DNA from: Minisyncoccota bacterium
GTDB taxonomy: Bacteria > Patescibacteriota > Minisyncoccia > UBA6257 > XYB1-36-10
Reading direction: 5' to 3'
Assembly: GCA_028709185.1 (NCBI GenBank)
Contig: JAQVXM010000026.1
Location: 1 to 8,792 of the forward strand
DNA: 8,792 nucleotides
A program made the position numbers and the translations under genes. Position 1 is the stretch's first letter. Each line of letters starts with the position of its first letter. Positions 1 through 5,786 of this stretch are shown one piece after another. A model generated the notes under the pieces. It was not told where the DNA came from and did not search any database. It was given only the letters and a program-made list of their open reading frames with translations.

Positions 1-57
1 GTATTTTAAATCACTTGCCGAACCCATTACTCCAATTTGATATTTTCTCTTTGTCAT
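1..57 (-). CDS. SLOG/LOG-like nucleotide-binding protein, N-terminal fragment
   Basis: Only the first 19 codons are inside the window; the gene starts with ATG at 57 and continues past the left edge. After a short basic start (MTKRKYQ) comes IGVMGSASD, the first beta strand and phosphate-binding turn of a Rossmann-like fold. That wording fits the SLOG/LOG superfamily (annotated as lysine decarboxylase-like, TIGR00725 or molybdenum cofactor carrier-like proteins), which bind nucleotides and in some members release nucleobase from nucleoside monophosphates. PurE begins with a related MGSxSD motif and is the main alternative. There is no Shine-Dalgarno sequence; the start is supported by a minus-strand promoter 26-58 bp upstream. 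It follows the broken nucleoside hydrolase in the same direction after 66 bp. With so little sequence the family call is tentative. Confidence 0.55.
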   Translation of the reverse strand, partial: MTKRKYQIGVMGSASDLKY

Positions 58-82
58 TTTAATTCAAAAAAATATAATTAGT

Positions 83-115
83 ATTATAATAAACAAAAAA
101 ATAAAGACTTGTCAA
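83..115 (-). promoter_or_regulatory. promoter of the SLOG-like gene
   Basis: On the minus strand a perfect TTGACA (115 to 110) is followed after 18 bp by TATTAT (91 to 86); a TATAAT lies a few bases further on (88 to 83) at a less favourable spacing. The start codon is at 57, so the 5' UTR would be about 20 nt, AT-rich and without a Shine-Dalgarno sequence. Confidence 0.5.
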
Positions 116-123
116 GTAAAATA

Positions 124-947
124 TTATCTGATGTTATTTAGAAAAAATTTAAGAAAGGCGATGTGATTCACGGAAAAAGCAAAATTCACTTTGAATTTTC
201 CTTTTATTATCGCTCCCTTGTCTTTTCCTTTTACGCCAATATCAATAAAAGATTTTTTAAACGAAAGAAAATCATTTTTTAAAGCAGCCACAGTCAAGGG
301 ATCATAAAGCTCAAAATATCTTTTTTTCTTATCGCCAAATATCTTATACCAGTTCTTTATTAAATTGGAAGCAAAGATTTCTGTTTTGTTTTGAAAAATG
401 TTTTTCAAATCGGATTTTTCAATCAAGCACTTGCCGGTAACGTCTAAAGGAACAATAAAAACCGGCATTCCCGCTTTCAAAACAGATCCAACCGCTTCCG
501 GGTCTTGAAAAAAATTAAATTCGGCTTTGGCGGTTTGATTGCCCGGAACATTAAAAGCTCCACCCATTAAATAAACGGTTTTTGTCTTAGAAGCCAATTT
601 TCTATTTTTATTGATTCAAAAATAAAAGAAACGGCATCTTTTTTCTCTTTTTTAAAAATAACCGGCAAATTTAAACCAGCTAAACCATTTTTTCCGTGAT
701 AATCAAAAGCGGGAATATATGATTTTCTTTTTAAAGGTCTGGTGCTGCCTTGATAAACCGGAATATCGGCATTTAAGAGAGAAACGACAGAAAGAGTGTT
801 TTTGGTAGTTTGTTTTATGCCGACATTGCCGCCGCAAGAGGTTATGCCCAAAATATTTTTCTGAAAAAGATTATAAAGCAGAATAATAGCCAGAGCGTCG
901 TCAACTCCAGTATCGACATCAAGAATTATTTTGACTTTTTTATTCAT
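124..947 (-). pseudogene. nucleoside hydrolase, disrupted by internal deletion and frameshift
   Basis: Two overlapping minus-strand frames (947-567 and 597-124) are the two halves of one inosine/uridine-preferring nucleoside hydrolase, the enzyme family that splits ribonucleosides into base and ribose. The N-terminal half carries the calcium-binding signature DVDTGVDDA (residues 10-18), CGGNVG (38-43) and the YHGKNGLAGL segment. The C-terminal half carries LMGGAFNVPGN, AEFNFFQDPEA and LYDPLTVAAL, the last corresponding to the HDP motif with its calcium-binding Asp; Tyr replaces the usual His. The segment normally between them, about 25 residues with the consensus PGEITLVALGPLTN and the Thr calcium ligand, is absent, and the frame changes at the join near 595. 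The second frame has only a TTG inside ancestral coding sequence as a start. The N-terminal fragment ends with nine unrelated residues. Loss of function is very likely. The promoter upstream is still recognisable. Confidence 0.85.
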
Positions 948-955
948 AAAAAAAT

Positions 956-985
956 TTGACTTACAATATATTTATATAATATATT
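956..985 (+). promoter_or_regulatory. candidate promoter for the leader of the 1168 gene
   Basis: Plus strand TTGACT (956-961), 18-bp spacer, TATATT (980-985). Transcription would start near 992, leaving a leader of about 175 nt before the GTG at 1168. The -10 region is embedded in AT-only sequence, so its exact register is uncertain. Confidence 0.35.
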
Positions 986-987
986 GT
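963..987. repeat. 9-bp inverted repeat in the divergent promoter region
   Basis: Arms ACAATATAT (963-971) and ATATATTGT (979-987) are perfectly complementary around a 7-bp centre. The repeat lies on the -10 boxes of both divergent promoters, a position suited to a dimeric regulator. The AT-only composition means chance is possible. Confidence 0.3.
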
Positions 988-999
988 TTATGCAGTAAA
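971..999 (-). promoter_or_regulatory. promoter of the nucleoside hydrolase gene
   Basis: Minus strand TTTACT (999 to 994), 17-bp spacer, TATAAA (976 to 971), about 24 bp before the ATG at 947. It overlaps a plus-strand promoter candidate, forming a divergent control region. Confidence 0.45.
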
Positions 1000-1016
1000 G
1001 TTCAGCGTTTTTAAAA

Positions 1017-1073
1017 ATGACAGGAATAAACAACAAAGTTCATCATATGCACGACAAGAAGCGATTGCGCTGA
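1017..1073 (+). CDS. possible 18-residue leader peptide
   Basis: A short reading frame, MTGINNKVHHMHDKKRLR, lies in the transcribed leader of the 1168 gene. It contains three His codons within four (CAT CAT ATG CAC, 1041-1052), and its TGA stop falls inside the first arm of the large hairpin that follows. This geometry resembles ribosome-mediated attenuation, but no Shine-Dalgarno sequence precedes the ATG, so translation is unproven and the arrangement could be fortuitous. Confidence 0.2.
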   Translation: MTGINNKVHHMHDKKRLR

Positions 1074-1140
1074 TATTTTCGTTCGCGTTAAAAAAAAGAT
1101 ATCAACGCAATCCCCTCTTAATAAAAAGAAGGGATTTTTA
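1063..1140 (+). promoter_or_regulatory. leader hairpin plus terminator (candidate attenuator)
   Basis: A long hairpin pairs 1063-1076 with 1099-1112 (14 bp with one C-A mismatch, extended inward by TTT/AAA). Its 3' arm overlaps by four bases the 5' arm of a second hairpin (1109-1119 with 1126-1136, one mismatch), which is followed directly by a T-run (1135-1139), the layout of an intrinsic terminator. The two cannot both form completely, and the terminator ends 27 bp before the GTG start. It may control read-through into the 1168 gene, or end a separate RNA of about 150 nt. No known riboswitch class was recognised. Confidence 0.5.
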
Positions 1141-1167
1141 TTTCAGCACTTTGAAAGGAGAATAAAA

Positions 1168-2043
1168 GTGAAATATATAATTTCCGAAGATGTGAATTTA
1201 TTAGCGGAAAGAGAGCTTGAGAGATTAGGCTCAAAAGGAAAAATTGCTCCGGTTTTTTTTGAAGGTTTAAGAAAAAGATTAAAGAAAAAGCTGGGAAAGA
1301 TTTTCGGAGAAGAGAAGATAGAATTCATTCCAGCAAAAGAAATAAGGAATGGAATGGAAAATCTGATTAAAGAAGCGGCTAAAAAAGAAAGGCAACCGGT
1401 TTTTTTGGACAGAGTTTATTTTCCTAAAGCCGAACTACATCTCGACATAACAAGAAGCGTAGATGAATCACTGCAAGAAAAAGAGGAAACGGAAAGGTTC
1501 TTTTGCCTTCCCATTAAAAACCAGATTAAAAATCTATCCGATAAAATGAAAGAAATCATTCTTGCCGATGATGTTATTTTTTCCGGAAAAGGAGCGGTAA
1601 AAGTCATAAATCTTTGCCGCGAACAAGGAATAGAAGTAAAAACTTTTATTGCCGGAATCTCTATAGGCGAAGGAAAGGAGAGGATAGAGAAAGAAGGAGT
1701 TTTAACGCAATCGGTTCTTTATTTTGAAAAAGTGATAGACGAAATCTGCGAGAGAGATTTTTTTGCCGGCATGCCAATGTCGGGAAGGAATGTTCTCCAT
1801 CAAAAGAGAAATACCGGCGCTCCTTATTTTTTACCCTTCGGTAATCCGAACAAATGGGCTTCTATTCCGAAAGAAGCGGAAGAAGATTTTTCCAGATTTT
1901 GTTTGAAACAAAGCGTGGAGATTTGGGAAGAAATAGGAAGAATAAGAGAAAAACCGGTAAAATGCGGAGAAATCGAAAGGTTGCCTATCAGAGCTCCTCA
2001 AAACGGAGAATATTTCACTGATTATTTGAAATCATTATTATAA
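1168..2043 (+). CDS. phosphoribosyltransferase-fold protein with altered PRPP loop
   Basis: Starts at GTG with a strong Shine-Dalgarno AAAGGAG seven bases upstream. The 291-residue protein has a type I phosphoribosyltransferase core: hydrophobic strand plus acidic pair IILADDVIFSG (130-140), in the place of the PRPP-binding loop, then an alpha/beta unit (IEVKTFIAGISIG). The loop reads SGKGA where active enzymes have TGGT, so PRPP binding may be weakened or changed. A second conserved block, CERDFFAGMPMSGR (194-207), and a third around KWASIPKEAEEDF (229-241) recur in the protein encoded at 2125-3153; the two are homologous over most of their length (YIISED/YIVTED, LDITRSVD/LEITRGVD, QIK/QIE). 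Substrate unknown; no base-specific hood is recognisable. It converges on its paralog across paired terminators. A role in nucleobase or ribose-phosphate metabolism is inferred from fold and neighbours only. Confidence 0.8.
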   Translation: MKYIISEDVNLLAERELERLGSKGKIAPVFFEGLRKRLKKKLGKIFGEEKIEFIPAKEIRNGMENLIKEAAKKERQPVFLDRVYFPKAELHLDITRSVDESLQEKEETERFFCLPIKNQIKNLSDKMKEIILADDVIFSGKGAVKVINLCREQGIEVKTFIAGISIGEGKERIEKEGVLTQSVLYFEKVIDEICERDFFAGMPMSGRNVLHQKRNTGAPYFLPFGNPNKWASIPKEAEEDFSRFCLKQSVEIWEEIGRIREKPVKCGEIERLPIRAPQNGEYFTDYLKSLL

Positions 2044-2072
2044 AAGCGGCCAAAAACCGCTTTTTATTTTTT
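2042..2072 (+). terminator. intrinsic terminator of the 1168 gene
   Basis: AAAAGCGG (2042-2049) pairs with CCGCTTTT (2057-2064) around a 7-nt loop; the stem runs into a T-rich tract to 2072. The A side overlaps the TAA stop codon. Confidence 0.8.
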
Positions 2073-2076
2073 ATAT

Positions 2077-2102
2077 AAAAAGCCCCGATATAATATCGGG
2101 GC
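2077..2102 (-). terminator. intrinsic terminator of the 2125 gene
   Basis: GCCCCGATAT (2082-2091) and ATATCGGGGC (2093-2102) are perfectly complementary. On the minus strand the hairpin is followed by TTTTT (2081 to 2077). It stands back to back with the plus-strand terminator of the convergent gene. Confidence 0.85.
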
Positions 2103-2124
2103 CGTATGCTTACTTTCATCCATG

Positions 2125-3153
2125 TTAGTTTATAACCTCTAATTTTTTCTTGATAATTTTTACAACACTCTCTAAAGAATTAGGACGCTGTTGAGCCATA
2201 AACAGAGGAATGCGATCAAGGTCTCGGACTAAGACTTTTTTTCCTGAGAGAAGCTCAATTTCTTCAAAGAGAGCTATGGAGCGACTGAAACAAAAAGCGG
2301 CAAAAGAATTCATAGAGTCATTAATACTTGCCCAATCTTTCAGCCAAGTTTTATTTTCGGGGTAAAAAGCGCCGATGGTTTTTCTATCTTCAGGAAAAAA
2401 GAAGGATTGAAGTTCTTTATCAATCACCGTTCTTCCACCAAAAGGAACTCCGGGAAAGAAATCTCTTTCACAAAGCCAATCAAGAACAGGTCGATTATCA
2501 TCTTCATAAGTTTGAACCGAAAATAAATGATTAACCGGAATACCAAGATTGATAACTTTGCCTCGATTTTTAATATGAACTCCAACCACAACTTTGACCA
2601 CATTGAATCCCCGATATCTAAGGGCATCAATAGCCATTTTAATGGTTCCGCCAGTCCATATCCCGTCATCTACAACAACGACATCATTGTTTATTCCGCT
2701 TCTTTCTTTGCGGAATGCTTCAATTTGATCTTGAACGCTCAGACAATAAGGTCTTGCGATTTTTCCAAGATCATTACCATAAGCGTCAACTCCTCTTGTT
2801 ATTTCCAAAGAGAGAGTGTCAAAATTGTTTTCTGGGAGATAAGAGTTATCTATAGAAATTATAGAACGAAACTCTATTTCTCTGCCTAAAAGACGATTGA
2901 GAAAAGGATGAATGGTTCCAGTAATATAGCGGTGAGGAAGGGAATCAACAATAACCACTCTATCGCCAGAATTTAAAACATTATCAAGAGCTGTCCGCAA
3001 AAGCTGGTGATTCCTTCCAAACCAATTCGGATTCGGAGCTATAAATCCTTTTTTCTCCGCCCAATGATGGATAAGCGGGCATAAATCTTCAGTAACTATG
3101 TAATGAAGATGGCCGCTTTCCTCGCTATTTTGAGAATGGTGAGGTTCAGACAT
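2125..3153 (-). CDS. phosphoribosyltransferase-like protein with canonical PRPP loop
   Basis: The start is ATG at 3153, because AAAGGAG (3168 to 3162) lies eight bases upstream; the longer open frame from a TTG at 3171 would put that site inside the gene. The product has 342 residues. VVVVDDGIWTGGT (158-170) is a textbook type I phosphoribosyltransferase PRPP motif: hydrophobic strand, two Asp, then a T-G-G-T phosphate loop. The block CERDFFPGVPFGGRTV (228-243) and WASINDSMNSF are shared with the convergent paralog at 1168-2043. The N-terminal half (VVIVDSLPHRYITGTIHPFL) suggests a further nucleotide- or sugar-binding subdomain, making the protein larger than ordinary salvage transferases; a PRPP synthetase-like two-lobe architecture is possible. 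Acceptor substrate unknown. Transcription probably starts from a promoter whose -35 lies in the 42-bp palindrome. Confidence 0.85.
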   Translation of the reverse strand: MSEPHHSQNSEESGHLHYIVTEDLCPLIHHWAEKKGFIAPNPNWFGRNHQLLRTALDNVLNSGDRVVIVDSLPHRYITGTIHPFLNRLLGREIEFRSIISIDNSYLPENNFDTLSLEITRGVDAYGNDLGKIARPYCLSVQDQIEAFRKERSGINNDVVVVDDGIWTGGTIKMAIDALRYRGFNVVKVVVGVHIKNRGKVINLGIPVNHLFSVQTYEDDNRPVLDWLCERDFFPGVPFGGRTVIDKELQSFFFPEDRKTIGAFYPENKTWLKDWASINDSMNSFAAFCFSRSIALFEEIELLSGKKVLVRDLDRIPLFMAQQRPNSLESVVKIIKKKLEVIN

Positions 3154-3207
3154 GGCTGAAACTCCTTTCAAAAAAAGATGTGATTCAGCTTTAAAAAAGC
3201 TAATAAC

Positions 3208-3236
3208 TTTATATATTAAAACTTATAGAAAGTCAA
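3208..3236 (-). promoter_or_regulatory. promoter of the 2125-3153 gene
   Basis: Minus strand TTGACT (3236 to 3231), exactly 17 bp, TATAAA (3213 to 3208). The -35 hexamer lies within the left arm of the perfect palindrome 3229-3270. The predicted start near 3200 gives a leader of about 45 nt containing a small hairpin (3187-3201) and the AAAGGAG site. Confidence 0.6.
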
Positions 3237-3270
3237 CTACCACACCTTTAAAGGTGTGGTAGTTGACTTT
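3229..3270. repeat. perfect 42-bp palindrome (possible IS200/IS605 or REP-type end)
   Basis: Arms 3229-3249 and 3250-3270 are exact reverse complements over 21 bp with no spacer (AAAGTCAACTACCACACCTTT and its complement). Hairpins with a TCAACTACC...GGTAGTTGA foot resemble those at ends of IS200/IS605-type elements and REP sequences mobilised by single-strand tyrosine transposases; GTAG is the usual REP foot. No transposase gene is present here. It lacks the T-tract expected of a terminator. Confidence 0.6.
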
Positions 3271-3289
3271 TCATGTTTTATATTTCATT

Positions 3290-3472
3290 ACAGGACTTTT
3301 TTCCCAATTTTCTTTCATATTCAAGAAGTTTTTTTCTTTAAAGATAAATTTTAGAGTTTGTACACGTTCTAGACCATAAAATCAAAGGATTTTGACGTAT
3401 TTACAAGGGGTTTGAAATGTGCTATAATGATAAAAGAAATTTGAAAAATTGAAAGCTATAAAAAAGTCCTGT
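3290..3472. mobile_element. 183-bp segment with 13-bp terminal inverted repeats (MITE-like)
   Basis: ACAGGACTTTTTT (3290-3302) is the exact reverse complement of AAAAAAGTCCTGT (3460-3472). The segment between codes for nothing recognisable and contains a strong outward promoter (3400-3428). No clear target-site duplication is visible, and the T-rich half of each repeat weakens its significance. It starts 20 bp from the 42-bp palindrome and may belong to the same insertion. Confidence 0.35.
3400..3428 (+). promoter_or_regulatory. strong sigma-70-type promoter
   Basis: TTTACA (3400-3405), 17-bp spacer ending in the extended -10 TGC, then perfect TATAAT (3423-3428). Transcription would begin near 3435, cross two tiny frames and the hydrolase relic, and stop at the terminator ending at 3947. 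Confidence 0.65.
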
Positions 3473-3549
3473 TTTTTTTAAAATTTTTCGGTCCAAAGGG
3501 GTTAAATGAAAAAATCAATAAGTATTTTTTTAGCCGAAAAAAGATTTAA

Positions 3550-3744
3550 AAAGTAAGAAAGGAGAAAAAAGATGAAGTCGTTCCCTTTAATTCTCAGCAA
3601 ATGATTTATAAACAAGCCGCTAAAAATTCTAAAAAACATCAATGGATTGAGTTACCAAATCTTACTCATTCTTTGCGCGATTTTAAGACAGAAAAATCAA
3701 AAATGGCGGAAATTATAACCGAATACGTGAAAGAAATTTATTAA
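3550..3744 (+). pseudogene. C-terminal relic of an alpha/beta hydrolase
   Basis: The open frame 3550-3744 translates into a typical end of an alpha/beta hydrolase: DEVVPFNSQQMIYKQA, with the Asp and loop before the last helix, then WIELPNLTHSL with the catalytic His, and the closing helix MAEIITEYVKEIY. The first two thirds, including the nucleophile elbow, are missing. An AAAGGAG site (3558-3564) is spaced seven bases before an ATG at 3572, but that ATG is in another frame and meets TGA after ten codons. This looks like a deletion that fused the start of the gene out of frame to its end. A second tiny frame (3506-3556, 16 codons) lies upstream behind AAAGGGG. An intact promoter and terminator still frame the relic. 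It could be expressed as a 47-residue peptide from ATG 3601, but no function is suggested. Confidence 0.7.
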
Positions 3745-3883
3745 CTTCACCACTTTATTTTTTATCTCTTTTCTATATCTGTTAGAAAATAAAAAACTTG
3801 TTTTTTAGAGGTTGTGAAAAATTATTTTATTTATTTTTTGTTATTTTTAAGAAATAAAATAGAAAATTTAACCGGTCTTCCAA

Positions 3884-4531
3884 TCACAAAGACATTATGC
3901 GATCACTTACTTTACGGCTCGGCGATTTAACGCCGAGCCGTTTTTTTATTAAATTTATAATTTTTTTCTTATCTTTTGCGGCGGAAAAATCATGGTTGGC
4001 GTCCGCCAAAAAAAAATAATGGGAATCGAGAATATTTTTATGATATTGTTCAGCGACTTTAAAACCGCCTTTTCCAGCGCCAAAAATAAAAACGTTTTCC
4101 CCTTGTTTTATGTTTTTTCCGTTTTTCTCGATTGAGGCGCAAGTTTTGATCGATTCCAAAAATTCGTTTGATAAATCCATTACGTATTTTCCGTCGTCAT
4201 ACCGACCATTTTTTACATTTGGCAAAATAACATCAGAGACAGACAAAGATGGATCGAGAAGAAAAAGAAAACCGCGCGTCGAAAGTTGGGTGGCGATATA
4301 ACCACCGATGCTGTGCGCCACGATTAAATCGGGATGAATTCGTTCGATATAATCAGTTATTCGTTCCATCTCCGATTTAAAACTATAGGAACCGAATTGT
4401 TTGTCGTTGTCGTAGAGTTTAATAAAAACACAGTTCCAACCGATATTTTTTAAAAATTTCTTAATTTCAAAAAAAAGCGGATGCTTTTCATCCTCAAACA
4501 TTCCGGCGATATAAACGGCATAATTATTCAT
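3884..4531 (-). CDS. RBBP9/YdeN-like alpha/beta serine hydrolase
   Basis: A 215-residue soluble protein of the small alpha/beta hydrolase type. The N-terminus YAVYIAGMFEDEKHPLFFEIKKFL is the first strand and helix of the fold. LIVAHSIGGYIA (69-80) is the nucleophile elbow, with Ser74 in the HSxGG form. The catalytic His is probably His180 in ADANHDFS. The segment GAGKGGFKVAEQ (151-162), where the third triad residue is expected, lacks an acidic residue, so the acid is missing or sits elsewhere, for instance Asp93 (LLDPS). The last 16 residues, after NLIKKRL, are read through a plus-strand terminator hairpin and look like a recent extension. The gene starts 19 bp after the metallopeptidase stop codon and is probably cotranscribed; there is no Shine-Dalgarno sequence. 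Natural substrate unknown. Confidence 0.75.
   Translation of the reverse strand: MNNYAVYIAGMFEDEKHPLFFEIKKFLKNIGWNCVFIKLYDNDKQFGSYSFKSEMERITDYIERIHPDLIVAHSIGGYIATQLSTRGFLFLLDPSLSVSDVILPNVKNGRYDDGKYVMDLSNEFLESIKTCASIEKNGKNIKQGENVFIFGAGKGGFKVAEQYHKNILDSHYFFLADANHDFSAAKDKKKIINLIKKRLGVKSPSRKVSDRIMSL
3914..3947 (+). terminator. strong intrinsic terminator inside the 3' end of the opposing hydrolase gene
   Basis: ACGGCTCGGCG (3914-3924) pairs perfectly with CGCCGAGCCGT (3931-3941) around a 6-nt loop, followed by seven T (3941-3947) on the plus strand. It is the only strongly GC-rich hairpin in this region and would end transcripts from the 3400-3428 promoter. Confidence 0.8.
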
Positions 4532-4550
4532 AAGATTGATTTTATCAAAA

Positions 4551-5201
4551 TTATTCCGTATTTTTATAAAACTTATTCATAACTTTATAACTAATTTGAA
4601 ATCCGTATATTTTTTTAAATGTTTTATTAAACTGATTTTCATTTGATATGCTTTGCAATGATTTTATCAGTTCAAACAATTTGTTTTTGCCGAATTTTTT
4701 AACAAGCAGTTCAACGGCAAAACCGGATTCCTTATAAACTTCAGAACCGCCTTTGGCATAAAAAGACATAAAATTCTTAAATTCTCTTGGTTTTGTTTTT
4801 AGTTTATTTTGACCGGAAGTATAAATCGCCACACCTTCAGACAGCCACGCAGGACCAAATTTACCCTCAGAAAGTATTTTATAAAATAAATGGCTAAGTT
4901 CGTGTTTGATTAAAGCAGAATAACCAGCTGTCGAATATTTATGAGAACTGAATTTCTCAAAATTTTTTTTATCCAATATAAAAACAATCCGCATGTTATT
5001 GTCCGCCCAACCGACAAGCCATGATTCGGTTTTTTTAACATGCAATAAGTCGATTGATTTTCTGTCTTCAAGCAAAATAATTTTAGGCGTGTTTGTCGTC
5101 CAGTTGATGCCATAAAATTCACCAAGGTCTTTCATGGATTCTTGAAAGATTTTTTTAATAAATTTATCGTTTGATTTTGCCAAACTTAGCTTATAAATCA
5201 T
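4551..5201 (-). CDS. gluzincin-like zinc metallopeptidase (peptidase MA-like)
   Basis: The 216-residue product has the zinc-binding helix LIKHELSHLFYK (His100, Glu101, His104) and a second helix WLSEGVAIYTSG, whose Glu122 is the expected third zinc ligand 18 residues further on. This HExxH plus SEG pattern is that of the peptidase MA-like gluzincins. The N-terminal 95 residues form an alpha/beta segment with no strong signal peptide or membrane span, so a cytoplasmic location is likely unless the start is misplaced. A helical C-terminal part (residues 155-216) resembles the cap found in these enzymes. The start at 5201 has TATAAT only eight bases upstream and no ribosome-binding site, which suggests a leaderless message. 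It sits between the NTPase and serine hydrolase genes; its target is unknown. Confidence 0.8.
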   Translation of the reverse strand: MIYKLSLAKSNDKFIKKIFQESMKDLGEFYGINWTTNTPKIILLEDRKSIDLLHVKKTESWLVGWADNNMRIVFILDKKNFEKFSSHKYSTAGYSALIKHELSHLFYKILSEGKFGPAWLSEGVAIYTSGQNKLKTKPREFKNFMSFYAKGGSEVYKESGFAVELLVKKFGKNKLFELIKSLQSISNENQFNKTFKKIYGFQISYKVMNKFYKNTE

Positions 5202-5209
5202 AGTTTTTT

Positions 5210-5215
5210 ATTATA
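5210..5215 (-). promoter_or_regulatory. -10 box of a probable leaderless metallopeptidase transcript
   Basis: TATAAT reads 5215 to 5210 on the minus strand, eight bases before the ATG at 5201. No convincing -35 sequence is visible. Transcription would start at or next to the start codon. Confidence 0.45.
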
Positions 5216-5252
5216 TTATGGAAGAGGTGCTAAAAATAAATGGCAGAAGAAA

Positions 5253-5774
5253 TTAAATAAAAAAACTCCTGTTTTTATATTTCATAAAAGCTATATTAAA
5301 CGCTTCCGAAAAACTTTCCGTTCTGTTTATTAATTCATTAACTAAATTTTTAATATCAGAGGATTCCGTTTTCTCGTTTTTTTCGAACTCTCTGATAGCT
5401 TCACTAAATTGTCCATTATTTTCTATTTCTTTTGACACTTTTTTAGGAAGAGGAATCTTTTTACTAATTCCCGTATATTCATTTTTATCCTTATCTATTA
5501 TAGAAACAACACAGACTAGATGATAAATTTTATTGACCTGTTCTAAGCCAGCCTCCAATCCCAAAGAAAGATCAAAGTCATTATTATGCTTATTTATAGC
5601 ATTTAAAGCTCTATTAATTGATCCTCTTATGGTTTCTTTCTCATTCAACGGCTGGTCAGAAATTCTAGATTCGACTTCAAAAGGTAAAATTATAAAATCT
5701 ACTTTACTTCTTTCAAGACATTTTTCAATGATGGATAATTTTCCCAAACTGGCAGTGCCTATCAGTATTTTCAT
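5253..5774 (-). CDS. DUF84-type inosine/xanthosine triphosphatase
   Basis: The 173-residue protein matches the non-canonical NTPase family represented by E. coli YjjX (PF01931), which hydrolyses ITP and XTP and keeps deaminated purines out of nucleic acids. Signature blocks in order: strand and phosphate loop ILIGTASLGKLSII (3-16); SRISDQPLNEKETIRGSINRA (36-56), equivalent to the family's SDQPxxxEETxxGAxNRA; LGLEAGL (71-77), equivalent to GLEGG; IPLPKKV (107-113); and RTESFSEAFNIAF (151-163). Gly is Ala in the GLEAG block. The length is normal for the family. The gene opens the three-gene minus-strand cluster, 51 bp before the metallopeptidase. TATAAT lies six bases before its ATG, inside the end of the ribA relic, so the message is probably leaderless. 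A Nudix gene nearby may share the pool-cleaning role. Confidence 0.85.
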   Translation of the reverse strand: MKILIGTASLGKLSIIEKCLERSKVDFIILPFEVESRISDQPLNEKETIRGSINRALNAINKHNNDFDLSLGLEAGLEQVNKIYHLVCVVSIIDKDKNEYTGISKKIPLPKKVSKEIENNGQFSEAIREFEKNEKTESSDIKNLVNELINRTESFSEAFNIAFMKYKNRSFFI

Positions 5775-5780
5775 AATAAT

Positions 5781-5786
5781 ATTATA
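5781..5786 (-). promoter_or_regulatory. -10 box of a probable leaderless NTPase transcript
   Basis: TATAAT reads 5786 to 5781 on the minus strand, six bases before the ATG at 5774. It overlaps the stop codon of the ribA relic (5784 to 5782). No clear -35 sequence is seen. Confidence 0.5.

Noticed and set aside
2328..2889. Plus-strand and other-frame open frames across the transferase gene
   Set aside because: They are shadows of the conserved minus-strand coding frame, with no start signals or recognisable domains.
3154..3171. TTG at 3171 as the start of the second transferase gene
   Set aside because: It precedes the AAAGGAG site; the ATG at 3153 is correctly spaced after it.
3392..3428. 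TTGACG at 3392 as the -35 of the 3423 TATAAT
   Set aside because: The spacer would be 25 bp; TTTACA at 3400 with 17 bp fits much better.
5262..5279. AAAAAACTCCTGTTTTT as a further copy of the 3460 inverted-repeat end
   Set aside because: It differs in the core, is coding sequence at the end of the NTPase gene, and lies in A/T runs where such matches are expected by chance.
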